This document shows positions 27,057 to 35,960 of a stretch of DNA of 64,000 nucleotides, piece after piece; positions within the stretch are counted from its first letter, which is position 1; each line of letters starts with the position of its first letter. The translations under genes and the position numbers were made by a program. This DNA is from CAVTAV01 sp963732795 (GTDB taxonomy: Bacteria; Pseudomonadota; Alphaproteobacteria; CAVTAV01), in contig CAVTAV010000006.1 of the NCBI GenBank assembly GCA_963732795.1, positions 434,001-498,000 on the forward strand. The letters are read 5' to 3'. The notes below the pieces were generated by a model. The model made no database searches. It had not been told where the DNA came from and saw nothing but the letters and a program-made list of their open reading frames with translations.

Positions 27057-28094
27057 TCATCCGCGCCATGACCGGATCAAGGCAGCCAGCGTCTCGACAT
27101 GCCCGATCGGCGTCTCCTTCAGGATCCCGTGACCAAGGTTGAAAATGAATGGCCCATGTCCGAGCACCTCGAGGATCGACGTCACCTCGCGCTTCAAAGC
27201 ATCGCCGCCCGCCAGCAGAGCGATCGGGTCGAGATTGCCTTGAACCGTCCCGTGCTTTTGTAATTCTGAGCCCGTCGTCAATACCGACACGGCCGTATCC
27301 AGACCGACTACATCCACGCCCGTCTCGCGCTGATAGGCCGGATAGCGATCGCCGATCCCGCGGGGAAATCCGATGATCAAGGCGTCGGGCTTCTGCGCTC
27401 TTATCCGTTTAACAATCCGCGCCGTCGGCTTGATGCACAGCCGATCCAGCAGACTGTCGGAAAGGACGCCGGCCCAGCTGTCGAAAATCTGAACGATATC
27501 GGCGCCGGCTTCGAGCTGCGCCACGAGATGACGCGAAATCGCGTCCACCAATAGCTCAATCAGTTGATCCATGAGCTTGGGCTCACCGTAAGCCCATTGC
27601 CGCGACAGGGCATGATCCCGCGATCCGCTGCCCTCGATCATATAGGTCGCCATCGTCCAGGGCGCACCCGCAAAACCGATCAAGGCGGTCTTCGAATCAA
27701 GCCCTTCGCGAACCCCCTTGATCGCCTCATAGACCGGCCGGAGATAGTCCAGCAACCGGTCAGCATTCAGCCGCCCGAGATCCGCCGCGCCGGCGATCGG
27801 CTCCAGCACCGGACCCTCGCCCTCGCGGAACTGGACGTCCTGGCCGAGCGCATCGGGGATCACCAGAATGTCCGAAAACAAAATCGCGGCATCCATCCCG
27901 AACCGCCGTACCGGTTGCAAGGTCGCCTCGATCGCGAGCTCCGGCGTATAGCAAAAGTCGAGAAAGCTCGTCGCCTTCGCGCGCACTTCCCGATACTCCG
28001 GCAGGTATCGCCCGGCCTGGCGCATCATCCAGAACGGCACCGGCGAGACCGTCTCGCCGCGGGCTGCACGGATCAATGCTTTCGGTTCACTCAC
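27057..28094 (-). CDS. hemE: uroporphyrinogen decarboxylase
   Basis: Decarboxylates the four acetates of uroporphyrinogen III. 345 residues, complete: MMRQAGRYLPEYR (23-35), ILFSDILVIPDALG with the catalytic aspartate, FAGAPWTMATYMIEG, IFDSWAG and GNLDPIALL. The GTG start at 28094 borders the oriC candidate. hemE next to the replication origin is a conserved feature of alphaproteobacteria such as Caulobacter. First gene of hemE-hemH-hemJ. Confidence 0.97.
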   Translation of the reverse strand: MSEPKALIRAARGETVSPVPFWMMRQAGRYLPEYREVRAKATSFLDFCYTPELAIEATLQPVRRFGMDAAILFSDILVIPDALGQDVQFREGEGPVLEPIAGAADLGRLNADRLLDYLRPVYEAIKGVREGLDSKTALIGFAGAPWTMATYMIEGSGSRDHALSRQWAYGEPKLMDQLIELLVDAISRHLVAQLEAGADIVQIFDSWAGVLSDSLLDRLCIKPTARIVKRIRAQKPDALIIGFPRGIGDRYPAYQRETGVDVVGLDTAVSVLTTGSELQKHGTVQGNLDPIALLAGGDALKREVTSILEVLGHGPFIFNLGHGILKETPIGHVETLAALIRSWRG

Positions 28095-28560
28095 GGAATT
28101 TTCTCACCGATGGCTGCTCTTCCTCTTCCTTCTCTTTAAAAGAAAGAAAAGGTGGTGGTGGTAGTGGATGGCTGTGAATCCTGGGGATCGCGGATAGGAC
28201 ACAGAGTTATCCCGGTTGAGCCTTTCGTGGCCGACATTGCCCGGTTATCCCGAAGCACATGTCGACGGCGCAGCGAAGCTATCAAAAGACATAGCGTGTG
28301 GGCTAGGGTGAACAAGCCGAATGACGGGGATAACCGATCCGATCATCCTCGATGAGAGGGTCCGACATGGTTATCCCCGACGGTCGACAGATCGTTCCCC
28401 AGGCCGCAACGCACCCAACGATTCTCGAAGAGAGAGGGTGGAATCGGCGAAACAGTCATGAAGCCCCTGTTCATCCCCGTCGTTCAGAAATTGCTAACAG
28501 GTTCTTACCGGGGCTTGTTAGAAAACGCCGGAAGGGCCATTTCGGCGGCGAAGGAGCGGC
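28095..28560. other. candidate chromosomal origin of replication (oriC)
   Basis: 466 bases with no credible gene, between hemE (minus) and the kinase/pyrophosphorylase gene (plus), the position of oriC in Caulobacter and the equivalent Rickettsia cluster. TTATCCC occurs four times: 28207-28213, 28245-28251, 28327-28333 (minus) and 28371-28377; about 0.06 would be expected by chance under equal base use. GGTTATCCCCG is present as an inverted pair (28325-28335 minus, 28369-28379 plus). A near match TCATCCCCG is at 28471. A purine-rich, A-rich run (28136-28150) and an AT-richer part near 28486-28508 could serve in unwinding. Genes diverge from this gap on both sides. Confidence 0.75.
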
Positions 28561-29388
28561 ATGCCTCATCATCTCCATCTTCATCTCGTATCGGATTCGA
28601 CCGGCGAAACCTTGATTTCCGTCGCGCGCGCCGTGATGGCGCAATATGAGGATGTGACCGCGACCGAGCATGTCTCCGCCTTTGTCCGCTCGAACCGGCA
28701 GCTCGACGAGATCATGACCTCGGTGCAAAAGACCAACGGCATCATTCTTTTCACCCTGGTCGACCGAGGGATCCGCGAGGAATTACAACGTCGTTGCGAT
28801 ACCGAAAGGATCACCTGCATCTCGGTTCTGGGGCCGGTGATCTCGGCGGTCGGCAGCTATCTCGGGCTCGAAGGCCGCGGTGAGCCCGGACGCCAGCACA
28901 TGGTCAACGCGGAATATTTCCGGCGCATAGCGGCGATGAACTTCGCGATCGCCCATGACGACGGGCATCTCTCAAGGGATCTGCCGAACGCCGACATGAT
29001 CCTGGTCGGCGTGTCGCGGACCTCCAAGACGCCGACCTGCGCCTATCTCGCCAATCGCGGCTACAAGGTCGCGAATATTCCGCTCGTCGCCGGGATCCCG
29101 ATCCCGGAAGAGCTCGACGATCTGACGCACCCGTTGATCGTGGGCCTTACCATCAATCCGGACCGGCTGGTCGAGATTCGCCGCAACCGGCTGCTTACCC
29201 TCAACGACAAGAACGAGTCCGACTATATCGACATGGACGCGATCAAGGCCGAGCTCGCCCAGGCCCGCCGGGCGTTCAGTCAGCGCGGCTGGCCGGTCAT
29301 CGACGTCACCCGGCGCTCGATCGAGGAAACCGCCGCCGCGATCCTCAATCTCTATAACCGCCGGCAGGCCGAGCGCGACGTGGGCTGA
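28561..29388 (+). CDS. pyruvate, water dikinase regulatory protein-type kinase/pyrophosphorylase (RP001-type)
   Basis: 275 residues of the DUF299 family, whose members phosphorylate and dephosphorylate a threonine of PEP synthase or PPDK with ADP and Pi. LVSDSTGET (9-17), then the P-loop GVSRTSKTP (150-158) followed by YLANRGYKVANIPL and a LT.NPDRL segment. The ATG at 28561 has AGGAG eight to twelve bases upstream. The orthologue RP001 also flanks the origin in Rickettsia. Which enzyme it regulates here is not visible. Confidence 0.93.
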   Translation: MPHHLHLHLVSDSTGETLISVARAVMAQYEDVTATEHVSAFVRSNRQLDEIMTSVQKTNGIILFTLVDRGIREELQRRCDTERITCISVLGPVISAVGSYLGLEGRGEPGRQHMVNAEYFRRIAAMNFAIAHDDGHLSRDLPNADMILVGVSRTSKTPTCAYLANRGYKVANIPLVAGIPIPEELDDLTHPLIVGLTINPDRLVEIRRNRLLTLNDKNESDYIDMDAIKAELAQARRAFSQRGWPVIDVTRRSIEETAAAILNLYNRRQAERDVG

Positions 29389-29511
29389 CCGACTTATCCC
29401 CTGTTTTTCGCTCGGTCGAAGAATTTGGGCTGCGGGTTATAAGCCTCTATGATTCCATCCCAATATCGCGTCCGTTAATCCTTCTCGCTGTGATATCCAC
29501 AGGCTTGTTCC
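29389..29511. promoter_or_regulatory. intergenic region with two DnaA-like boxes
   Basis: 123 bases between the kinase gene and maf. TTATCCCCT is at 29394-29402 and ATATCCACA at 29493-29501; the latter differs from the strict box TTATCCACA only at the first base. Because maf starts at 29512, the second box overlaps its ribosome-binding region. They could extend the origin or regulate maf. Confidence 0.4.
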
Positions 29512-30111
29512 ATGTCCGGCAATTTGATTTTGGCCTCTTCGAGCATCGTCCGCGCCCGCCTGTTGCGCGATGCCGGGCTCGATTTCGCCATCGAGCCCGC
29601 GCGGATCGACGAGGAGGCAATCAAGGAATCCATGCTCGGCGAAGGCGTGAAGCCGCGCGATATCGCCGATGCCCTGGCGGAGCTGAAGGCGCTCAGGGTT
29701 TCGGGACGTCATGGCGACGCGTTCGTCATCGGCGCCGACCAGATCCTGGTCTGCGAGGACCGGCTGTTCAACAAGCCGCGGGACAGGGCGGAGGCGCGGG
29801 ACCATCTGAGCTTTCTGTCCGGCAAGCGACATGATTTGATCACGGCGGCCGTCTTTGCCCGGGCCGGGGCGGCAATCTGGCGGCGGGTCGATACCGTGCG
29901 GCTTGCCATGCGGGCGCTATCGGAAAGCTTCATAGACGATTATCTTGAGCGGGCGGGCGACGACGTCTTGGAAAGCGTCGGCTGCTATCGGCTGGAGGGC
30001 CTGGGGGTGCAGCTCTTTCAACGGATCGAGGGGGACTATTTCACCGTGCTCGGGCTGCCGCTCCTTGCCGTGCTCGATTTCCTGCGCCTCCACAAGGTCG
30101 TGGCGACGTGA
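29512..30111 (+). CDS. maf: Maf family nucleoside triphosphate pyrophosphatase
   Basis: 199 residues. LILASSSIVRARLLRDAG (N-terminal Maf signature), VIGADQIL, then LSGKRHDLITAA and ESVGCYRLEGLGVQLFQRIEGDYFTVLGLPL. Members hydrolyse non-canonical or UTP/dTTP nucleotides to the monophosphate. In alphaproteobacteria this form stands before aroE, as here; the aroE GTG overlaps the maf stop by four bases. Confidence 0.92.
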   Translation: MSGNLILASSSIVRARLLRDAGLDFAIEPARIDEEAIKESMLGEGVKPRDIADALAELKALRVSGRHGDAFVIGADQILVCEDRLFNKPRDRAEARDHLSFLSGKRHDLITAAVFARAGAAIWRRVDTVRLAMRALSESFIDDYLERAGDDVLESVGCYRLEGLGVQLFQRIEGDYFTVLGLPLLAVLDFLRLHKVVAT

Positions 30112-30953
30112 GCCCCCATAGCGGAAAGACCCGTCTGGCGGGCGTGATCGGCTGGCCCGTGGCCCATTCCCTGTCGCCACGGATCCATGGCTTCTGGCTG
30201 AACGAGCTCGGGATAGACGGCGCTTATGTGCCGTTCCCGGTCGAGCCGCCGGCGATCGAGGATGCCGTCAAAGGCCTCGTCGCGCTGGGTATCGTCGGCG
30301 CGAACGTCACCGTGCCCCATAAGGAAGCCGTCATCCCGATCATGGACGAGCTCGATCAGACCGCGCGGCGCCTCGGCGCGGTGAACACCATCGTGATCGA
30401 CCGCGGCGGCCGGCTGATCGGCCGGAACAGCGACGGCTATGGCTTCATCGAAAATCTGAAAGCTGGCGCGCCCGACTGGTCGGCCCGAACCGGCCCGGCC
30501 GTTGTGCTCGGCGGCGGCGGGGCGGCGCGGGCGATCGTGGGTGCTTTGCTCGATGCCGGCACACCGGAAATCCGGCTGGTCAACCGCACCCGCGCGCGGG
30601 CCGAAGCGATCGCGGCCGATTTCGGCGATCCGCGCGTTGCTGTCGGCGACTGGGATCGGCTCGGCGCGGCGCTCGGCGATGCGGGCCTCCTCGTCAACAC
30701 CACGAGCCTCGGCATGACGGGACAGCCGCCCCTGGAGATCGACCTTGCGCCCCTGCCGGCGGATGCGGTCGTAAACGACATCGTCTATGTGCCGCTCGAG
30801 ACCGCGCTGCTCAAGTCGGCGCGTGACCGTGGCAATGTCGCGGTCGACGGGCTCGGCATGCTGTTGCACCAGGCGCGGCTCGGCTTCATGTCCTGGTTCG
30901 GCGGAGAGCCGGTCGTTTCGGATGCGTTACGTCACTTCGTGCTGGGAGCCTGA
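30108..30953 (+). CDS. aroE: shikimate dehydrogenase
   Basis: NADPH-dependent step of the shikimate pathway. 281 residues: GWPVAHSLSP (15-24) for shikimate binding, NVTVPHKE with catalytic K72, GAVNTIV, the nucleotide loop VLGGGGAARAIVGAL, NRTRARAE and the C-terminal DGLGMLLHQAR. GTG start overlapping maf; coaE begins six bases after the stop. Confidence 0.95.
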   Translation: MSPHSGKTRLAGVIGWPVAHSLSPRIHGFWLNELGIDGAYVPFPVEPPAIEDAVKGLVALGIVGANVTVPHKEAVIPIMDELDQTARRLGAVNTIVIDRGGRLIGRNSDGYGFIENLKAGAPDWSARTGPAVVLGGGGAARAIVGALLDAGTPEIRLVNRTRARAEAIAADFGDPRVAVGDWDRLGAALGDAGLLVNTTSLGMTGQPPLEIDLAPLPADAVVNDIVYVPLETALLKSARDRGNVAVDGLGMLLHQARLGFMSWFGGEPVVSDALRHFVLGA

Positions 30954-30959
30954 GCGGGC

Positions 30960-31604
30960 ATGTACATCCTCGGCCTCACCGGATCGATCGGCATGGGCAA
31001 GACCGAAGCCGGTAAGACCTTTCGCCGGCTGGGCGTGCCGGTCTATGACGCCGACGACGAGGTGCACCGGCTGTTCCGGCGCGGCGGCGCGGCGGTTGCC
31101 CCGGTCGGCGCGGCGTTTCCCGGCGTGATCCATGACGGCGTGATCGACCGGGCCGAGCTCGGCACCCGGGTTTTCGGCAACGCGGAAGCGCTCGCCAAGC
31201 TCGAATCGATCGTCCACCCGCTGCTTCAAACCGGCCGTCACGATTTTCTCTGCCGCGCCGCGCGGGCGGGCAGGAGAGTCGTGGTGCTCGACATCCCGCT
31301 TCTTTTGGAGACCGGCGCGGAGAGCGGCTGCGACAGCGTCGCCGTGGTGACGGCCCCCCCCTTCGTGCAGCGCCAACGCGTGCTGAAGCGGCCGGGCATG
31401 TCCGAGGAACGGTTCGAGGCGATCCTCGCGCGCCAGATGCCGGATCATGAGAAACGCCGCCGGGCCGATTTCATCATCCCGACGGGCCTCGACAAGGCCT
31501 TCGCCTTGCATCGGATTGCCCGGATCGTCAGAATCGTATCGAACGCCCGGACCTATGTCTGGCCGAACGGTAAACGACCGCCGAAACGGCTGGCGGACAT
31601 TTAA
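30960..31604 (+). CDS. coaE: dephospho-CoA kinase
   Basis: Last step of coenzyme A synthesis. 214 residues with the P-loop GSIGMGKT (8-15), YDADDEVHRLF, HPLL and a DIPLLLETG strand. Only the extreme C-terminus (about 195-214, WPNGKRPPKRLADI) is unlike the family. It lies between aroE and dnaQ in the order conserved in this class. ATG at 30960. Confidence 0.95.
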   Translation: MYILGLTGSIGMGKTEAGKTFRRLGVPVYDADDEVHRLFRRGGAAVAPVGAAFPGVIHDGVIDRAELGTRVFGNAEALAKLESIVHPLLQTGRHDFLCRAARAGRRVVVLDIPLLLETGAESGCDSVAVVTAPPFVQRQRVLKRPGMSEERFEAILARQMPDHEKRRRADFIIPTGLDKAFALHRIARIVRIVSNARTYVWPNGKRPPKRLADI

Positions 31605-31612
31605 GGAGCATC

Positions 31613-32284
31613 ATGCGCGAGATCGTCGTCGATACCGAAACCACCGGCCTCGACCCCACCGACGGCCATCGTGTGGTCGAGATCGGCTGCATCGAGCTCG
31701 AAAACCATGTTCCGACGGGGCGGACCTTCCACACCTATATCAATCCCGAGCGCGACATGCCGGCGGCGGCCTTCAACGTCCATGGCTTGAGCGAAGAGTT
31801 TCTCGCCGACAAACCGCTTTTCGCCGCCGTCGCCGACGATCTCCTCACCTTCCTCGCCGACAGCGCGCTCGTCATCCATAACGCGGCGTTCGACATGGCT
31901 TTCCTGAATGCCGAGCTTGCCCGCCAGGGCCATGAGACCCTCGCTCCCGACCGCGCGATCGACACGGTCTCCATGGCGCGCCGCAAATTCCCCGGCGCCC
32001 AGGCCAATCTCGACGCGCTGTGCCGCCGCTTCGGCGTCGACAATTCCGGCCGCACCAAGCACGGCGCGCTCTTGGACGCGGAGCTCCTGGCGGAGGTTTA
32101 TCTGGAACTGATCGGCGGCCGCCAACCCGGCCTCGGCCTCGCGCTCACCCCGGGCACGACCGCCGTCGTCACGGAAACGAAACGAATCCGCCGCGAGCCG
32201 CGCCACTTCGCGCCGAGCCAGGACGAGCTGGCCGCGCATGACGCCTTTATCGAAAAGCTCAAAGAGCCGATCTGGCGGGCGTGA
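31613..32284 (+). CDS. dnaQ: DNA polymerase III subunit epsilon (proofreading exonuclease)
   Basis: 3'-5' exonuclease that proofreads for the replicase. 223 residues. DEDDh active site: D7 and E9 in VDTET, D94 in IHNAAFDMAFL, H150 and D155 in TKHGALLDAE. A clamp-binding-type C-terminal tail follows (about 165-223). The start ATG is eight bases after coaE with AGGAG upstream (TAAGGAGCATC). Its partner dnaE is not in the window. Confidence 0.95.
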   Translation: MREIVVDTETTGLDPTDGHRVVEIGCIELENHVPTGRTFHTYINPERDMPAAAFNVHGLSEEFLADKPLFAAVADDLLTFLADSALVIHNAAFDMAFLNAELARQGHETLAPDRAIDTVSMARRKFPGAQANLDALCRRFGVDNSGRTKHGALLDAELLAEVYLELIGGRQPGLGLALTPGTTAVVTETKRIRREPRHFAPSQDELAAHDAFIEKLKEPIWRA

Positions 32285-32287
32285 GGC

Positions 32288-32818
32288 TCAGTTGACCTTC
32301 GGCGCCTCGGCCCCGCCCTGCTGTTGGCTGACCTGCTGGCGCTGCTGCTGGTAGAGATAGGCGAAATCCACCGGATCCAGCATCAGGGGCGGGAAGCCGC
32401 CGTCGCGGGTGACATCGGCGATGATGCGCCGGGCGAAGGGGAAGATCAGCCGCGGGCATTCGATCAGGAGGAACGGCTCCAGGTTCTCCTCCGGCATGTT
32501 GCGCACGCCGAACAGGCCGGCATAGAGCAGCTCGACGATGAAGGCGTTCTTGTTCGACTGCTTCGCCGTGATCGAGGTCTTGAGCTCGACCTCGAAGCCT
32601 TCATCGCCCACGCGACGTGCATTGACGTTGATGGTCACGTCGATCTGCGGCCGCTCCGCGCCGTTGCTTTGCAGCGTTTCAGGCGCGTTGGGGTTCTCGA
32701 AGGAGAGATCCTTGATATACTGGGCCATCAGGCCGATTTGCGGCGTGGTATCCGCGCCGGGGGTCGGCGCCGGTCCGCCGGGTTGATCGCTGCCGTCGTT
32801 GGTCGGGCTGTCGGCCAT
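32288..32818 (-). CDS. secB: protein-export chaperone SecB
   Basis: Keeps preproteins unfolded for SecA. 176 residues: QYIKDLSFENPNAPETL (SecB N-terminal signature), ELKTSITAKQ, AFIVELLYAGLFGV, LIECPRLIFPFARRIIADVTRDGGFPPLMLDPVDF and a Gln-rich C-terminal tail. The ATG at 32818 (MADSPTNDG) is the only start close to the domain; a much longer open frame upstream is antisense to the Tim44 gene. It converges on dnaQ with a three-base gap. Confidence 0.96.
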   Translation of the reverse strand: MADSPTNDGSDQPGGPAPTPGADTTPQIGLMAQYIKDLSFENPNAPETLQSNGAERPQIDVTINVNARRVGDEGFEVELKTSITAKQSNKNAFIVELLYAGLFGVRNMPEENLEPFLLIECPRLIFPFARRIIADVTRDGGFPPLMLDPVDFAYLYQQQRQQVSQQQGGAEAPKVN

Positions 32819-33052
32819 GGCGTTGTCCTCTTGGATGGTCCTTTTGGATCGTGGTCCGAGCGCGGGGGTCAGCGGAGCGGGCCCGGGACGCCGGTACGGG
32901 ATTTTCGGTGACGAGTGGCTAGCACGGAAACCGGAGCCGAACAACCCGTCTCGCGCGCGCCCGCGACGGAGCGATCCGGGGACATTGGTTGTCCGCGGTG
33001 CTTGTCCTTTGGGGCGCAAAGGCCTATCTATCTTTGAGTGGCGGGTATCCTT

Positions 33053-33778
33053 ATGGGTGAAAGCTTTCAAGGTTTGGAAATACTGTTCTGGGCTGCCGTG
33101 GCCGGCGTCGTGCTGTTCCAGCTGCGACGAGTGCTGGGTCGGCGGACAGGACACGAGCGTCCGCCGCGCGACCGGCTGAGCCAGGAATCGTCGCCGTCGG
33201 GCGCCCATGGCGACAAGTCGCATGACACGGTGATTCCCCTGCCGGCCTCCAATCGGGCGAGCAAAGCCATTCATCCGGGACGCGATCCCTTGGAGTCCGA
33301 AGCCGTCGAAGTCGAGGCAAGCTCGCCGGCGGCCGACGCCCTGAGCCGAATCCGCGTGGCCGACCGGCATTTCGAGCCGGGCGAATTCATCGAAGGCGCC
33401 AAGGCGGCCTATGCCATGATCATCGAAGCCTTCGCGGCCGGCGAGGAAAGCGTGCTGAAACCGTTGCTCAGCGGCGACGTAATGGCGAATTTCCGCTCGG
33501 CGATCTCGCAGCGCGCGGCCAAGGGCGAAACGGTGGATTCCAAGGTCACCGACATCGCCAAAGCCGTGATCACCGATGCGAGCCTCCATGGCAGCGCGGC
33601 GGAGGTCACCGTCCGCTTCGAAAGCGACATCATCCGCTGCGTGCGGGATTCCGAGAACCGGGTCATCGAAGGCGATCCGAGCGATCCCACGCGCACCGTC
33701 GATGTCTGGACGTTCTCCCGCGACGTGGAGAGCGACGATCCGAATTGGACGCTGGTCGCGACGTCCAGCGAGCACTGA
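33053..33778 (+). CDS. Tim44/TimA family putative adaptor protein
   Basis: 241 residues. One N-terminal transmembrane segment (LEILFWAAVAGVVLFQL, about 6-22), a polar linker, and a Tim44-like domain (about 105-241: FEPGEFIEGAKAAYAMIIEAFA, LKPLLSGDVMANF, WTFSRDV). Relatives of mitochondrial Tim44; the bacterial role is not settled but is linked to the membrane. The order secB-tim44-mltA-smr is conserved in alphaproteobacteria. ATG at 33053 gives the membrane anchor. Confidence 0.88.
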   Translation: MGESFQGLEILFWAAVAGVVLFQLRRVLGRRTGHERPPRDRLSQESSPSGAHGDKSHDTVIPLPASNRASKAIHPGRDPLESEAVEVEASSPAADALSRIRVADRHFEPGEFIEGAKAAYAMIIEAFAAGEESVLKPLLSGDVMANFRSAISQRAAKGETVDSKVTDIAKAVITDASLHGSAAEVTVRFESDIIRCVRDSENRVIEGDPSDPTRTVDVWTFSRDVESDDPNWTLVATSSEH

Positions 33779-33822
33779 GCTTTTCTGTCTTCAACGCGGC
33801 TTCGCGCCGCGCGAGTATTCCG

Positions 33823-35026
33823 GTGCGTGCCCTCGCCTTTTTCCTGATCGGTTCCGTCGTCGTCGCGCTGGCCGGCTGCGTCACGCCGGAGAAACCGGGC
33901 GTCCGCTACGCGCGGGTCGATTTCGACGCTCTCCCCGGCTGGACCACGGACGATCCCCTGGCCGCGCTGGCGGCTTTCGATAAATCCTGCACCAGGATTC
34001 TAAGCCTCGATCCCGCTACGCCGATGGGCGGGGCGGCCGGCACGGCGGAAGACTGGCGGGTGGTCTGCCGCCAGGTCGCGGACATGGCCGCCGTCCGGGA
34101 CATGAAGCCGGAAACCGCGCGGGCCTTCTTCGAGACGGCGCTGGTGCCGTTCCGGGTTATCGACGGCGGCTCGGCCAAGGGCCAGCTCACGGGCTATTTC
34201 GAGATCGAGGTCAAGGGAAGCCGGGTCAGGACGCCGGACTATACCGTGCCGATCTACAAGCGCCCGCCCGACCTCATCAGCGTCGATCTCGGGAAGTTTC
34301 GCCCCGATTATGCCGGCCAGCGGATCGCCGGACGGGTCGATGGCCACAACCTCGTGCCGTTCGACGACCGCGCGGCGATCACCCAGGGCGCGCTCAAGGG
34401 CAAGGGGCTCGAGCTCGCCTGGCTTGCCGATCCGGTCGACGCCTTCTTCCTCGCGGTCCAGGGCTCGGGCCGGATCCGGCTGCCCGACGGCTCGGTCATG
34501 CGGGTCGGCTATGACGGCCAGAACGGCCGGCCCTATCGCTCGATCGGCAAGCTTCTGGTCGAGCGCGGCGCGATGAGCCTCGGCGAGGTCTCGATGCAAT
34601 CGATCCGCGCCTGGCTCGAAGCAGCATCCCGACGAGCGCGACGAAATCCTGAATGCCAACCCGTCCTATGTCTTCTTCCGTCCGCTCGACGGTGAAGGGC
34701 CGATCGGCTCGGAAGGTGTCGCGCTGACACCCGGCCGGTCCATGGCGGTGGACAGCCAATTCATCGGCCTCGGCACCCCGGTCTTCGTCGACGGCACCGC
34801 CCCGGGCGAGCGAGACGGTGAGCCCGACCGGCCGCTGCAGCGATTGATGATCGCTCAGGACACCGGCGGCGCGATCACCGGCGCTTTGCGCGGCGATATC
34901 TTCTGGGGCTCGGGCGATGCGGCGGCCTATAGAGCGGGCGTGATGAATGCGAGCGCAAGGTTCTATGTGCTCCTGCCCGTCGGTCTCGCCGAGCGCATCG
35001 GGCAAACCCTGGTGGCTAAAAAATGA
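33823..35026 (+). CDS. mltA: membrane-bound lytic murein transglycosylase A, frame-disrupted
   Basis: Cuts glycan strands of peptidoglycan to 1,6-anhydro products. Lipoprotein signal with LAGC (C19), MltA domain (GQLTGYFEIEVKGSR, VPIYKRPPDL, LVPFDDRAAI, VDAFFLAVQGSGRI) and C-terminal 3D domain (VALTPGRSMAVD, MIAQDTGGAI, RGDIFWGSG with a catalytic aspartate). The frame breaks at about 34621 (one extra G: CTCGAAGCAG for CTCGAACAG). Corrected length is 400 residues. The GTG start at 33823 is chosen for the signal peptide. Confidence 0.92.
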
Positions 35027-35583
35027 GCACGTCGCGCAAAGGGCCCAAAGCGCCGAGCCCCGACGACCTCGCGCTCTGGAAACGGGCGATGGAAGGCGCC
35101 AAGCCGCTCCGAAAACGTGCCGTGCGTCCCGCGCCGCCGCCGACCGACCGGCCTCGACCGGCATCCCCCCGTCCACGCATCACCGTTTCGGCTCCGAAAG
35201 GACCGCTTGGAATCGACGGCGCCGTGGAAAAACGACTGAGGCGCGGCGCAATGGAGCCCGATGCCACCCTCGATCTTCACGGCGAAACCCAGACCCGGGC
35301 CTATGATCGGCTGATCCGGTTTCTGGGTGTCGCCGAGACGACCGGCCGGCGCTGCATCCTGGTGGTCACCGGCAAGGGCGGACCGAAAAGCGAGGCCGAT
35401 CTCCATGCGGATTGGCAAACCAGCCAGACCCGCGGCGTGCTCCGACGCATGGTGCCCGAATGGCTGAGCGAGCCGCCGCTCAGGGACCGGGTGCTCGCGG
35501 TGCGTCCCGCCCATAGGCGCCATGGCGGCTCGGGCGCGTTCTATGTGATCCTGCGGCGGGTCCGCGAGGAGCGCGAGGGATGA
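35023..35583 (+). CDS. Smr/MutS2 domain endonuclease-like protein
   Basis: 186 residues: a charged, proline-rich N-terminal half and a C-terminal Smr domain with DLHGETQTRAYDRL, the LVVTGKG loop and HGGSGAFYVILRR. Smr domains nick or bind nucleic acid; the target is unknown. Its ATG overlaps the mltA stop (ATGA) and its stop overlaps the next start, so it is coupled to both neighbours. Confidence 0.9.
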   Translation: MSTSRKGPKAPSPDDLALWKRAMEGAKPLRKRAVRPAPPPTDRPRPASPRPRITVSAPKGPLGIDGAVEKRLRRGAMEPDATLDLHGETQTRAYDRLIRFLGVAETTGRRCILVVTGKGGPKSEADLHADWQTSQTRGVLRRMVPEWLSEPPLRDRVLAVRPAHRRHGGSGAFYVILRRVREEREG

Positions 35584-35942
35584 CCCCGTTCGGCGCCCGG
35601 GTCCGGGAGATGCGCGCCCAGCGCGGCATCGCGCTGAAGGACATGGCGGCGGCCCTCGGCGTTTCGCCGGCCTATCTTTCGGCGCTGGAACACGGACGGC
35701 GCGGCCGGCCCAACTGGGCGCTGGTGCAGAAGATCATCACCTATTTCAACGTGATCTGGGACGAGGCCGAGGAGCTGAGCCGCTTGGCGCGGCTGTCCCA
35801 TCCCCGCATCGTCATCGACACGGCCGGTCTGGATCCCAAGGCGACCGAGCTCGCGAACCGCTTGGCGACGCAGATCCGCGAGATGCCGGAAGCCGAGATC
35901 GACAAGCTGCTCGGGATGTTGAAGACACGGACAAAGCCCTGA
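35580..35942 (+). CDS. XRE-family helix-turn-helix transcriptional regulator
   Basis: 120 residues. The N-terminal HTH (about 4-60) reads FGARVREMRAQRGIALKD, then ALGVSPAYLSALEHGRRG. The C-terminal half is helical with no known sensor (ATELANRLATQIREMPEAEI). Cognate sites unknown. Last gene of the mltA-smr-HTH unit; it converges on hslU with an 18-base gap. Confidence 0.85.
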   Translation: MTPFGARVREMRAQRGIALKDMAAALGVSPAYLSALEHGRRGRPNWALVQKIITYFNVIWDEAEELSRLARLSHPRIVIDTAGLDPKATELANRLATQIREMPEAEIDKLLGMLKTRTKP

Positions 35943-35960
35943 CCCGCGGCTAGGGCGCCC

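Noticed and set aside
28152..28615. Short plus-strand open frames inside the oriC gap
   Set aside because: They have no ribosome-binding site or family resemblance, and overlap the box cluster; one overlaps the kinase gene.
32819..33775. A long minus-strand open frame continuing upstream of secB
   Set aside because: It is antisense to the Tim44-like gene, is arginine/glycine biased and has no family motif; SecB starts at the ATG at 32818.
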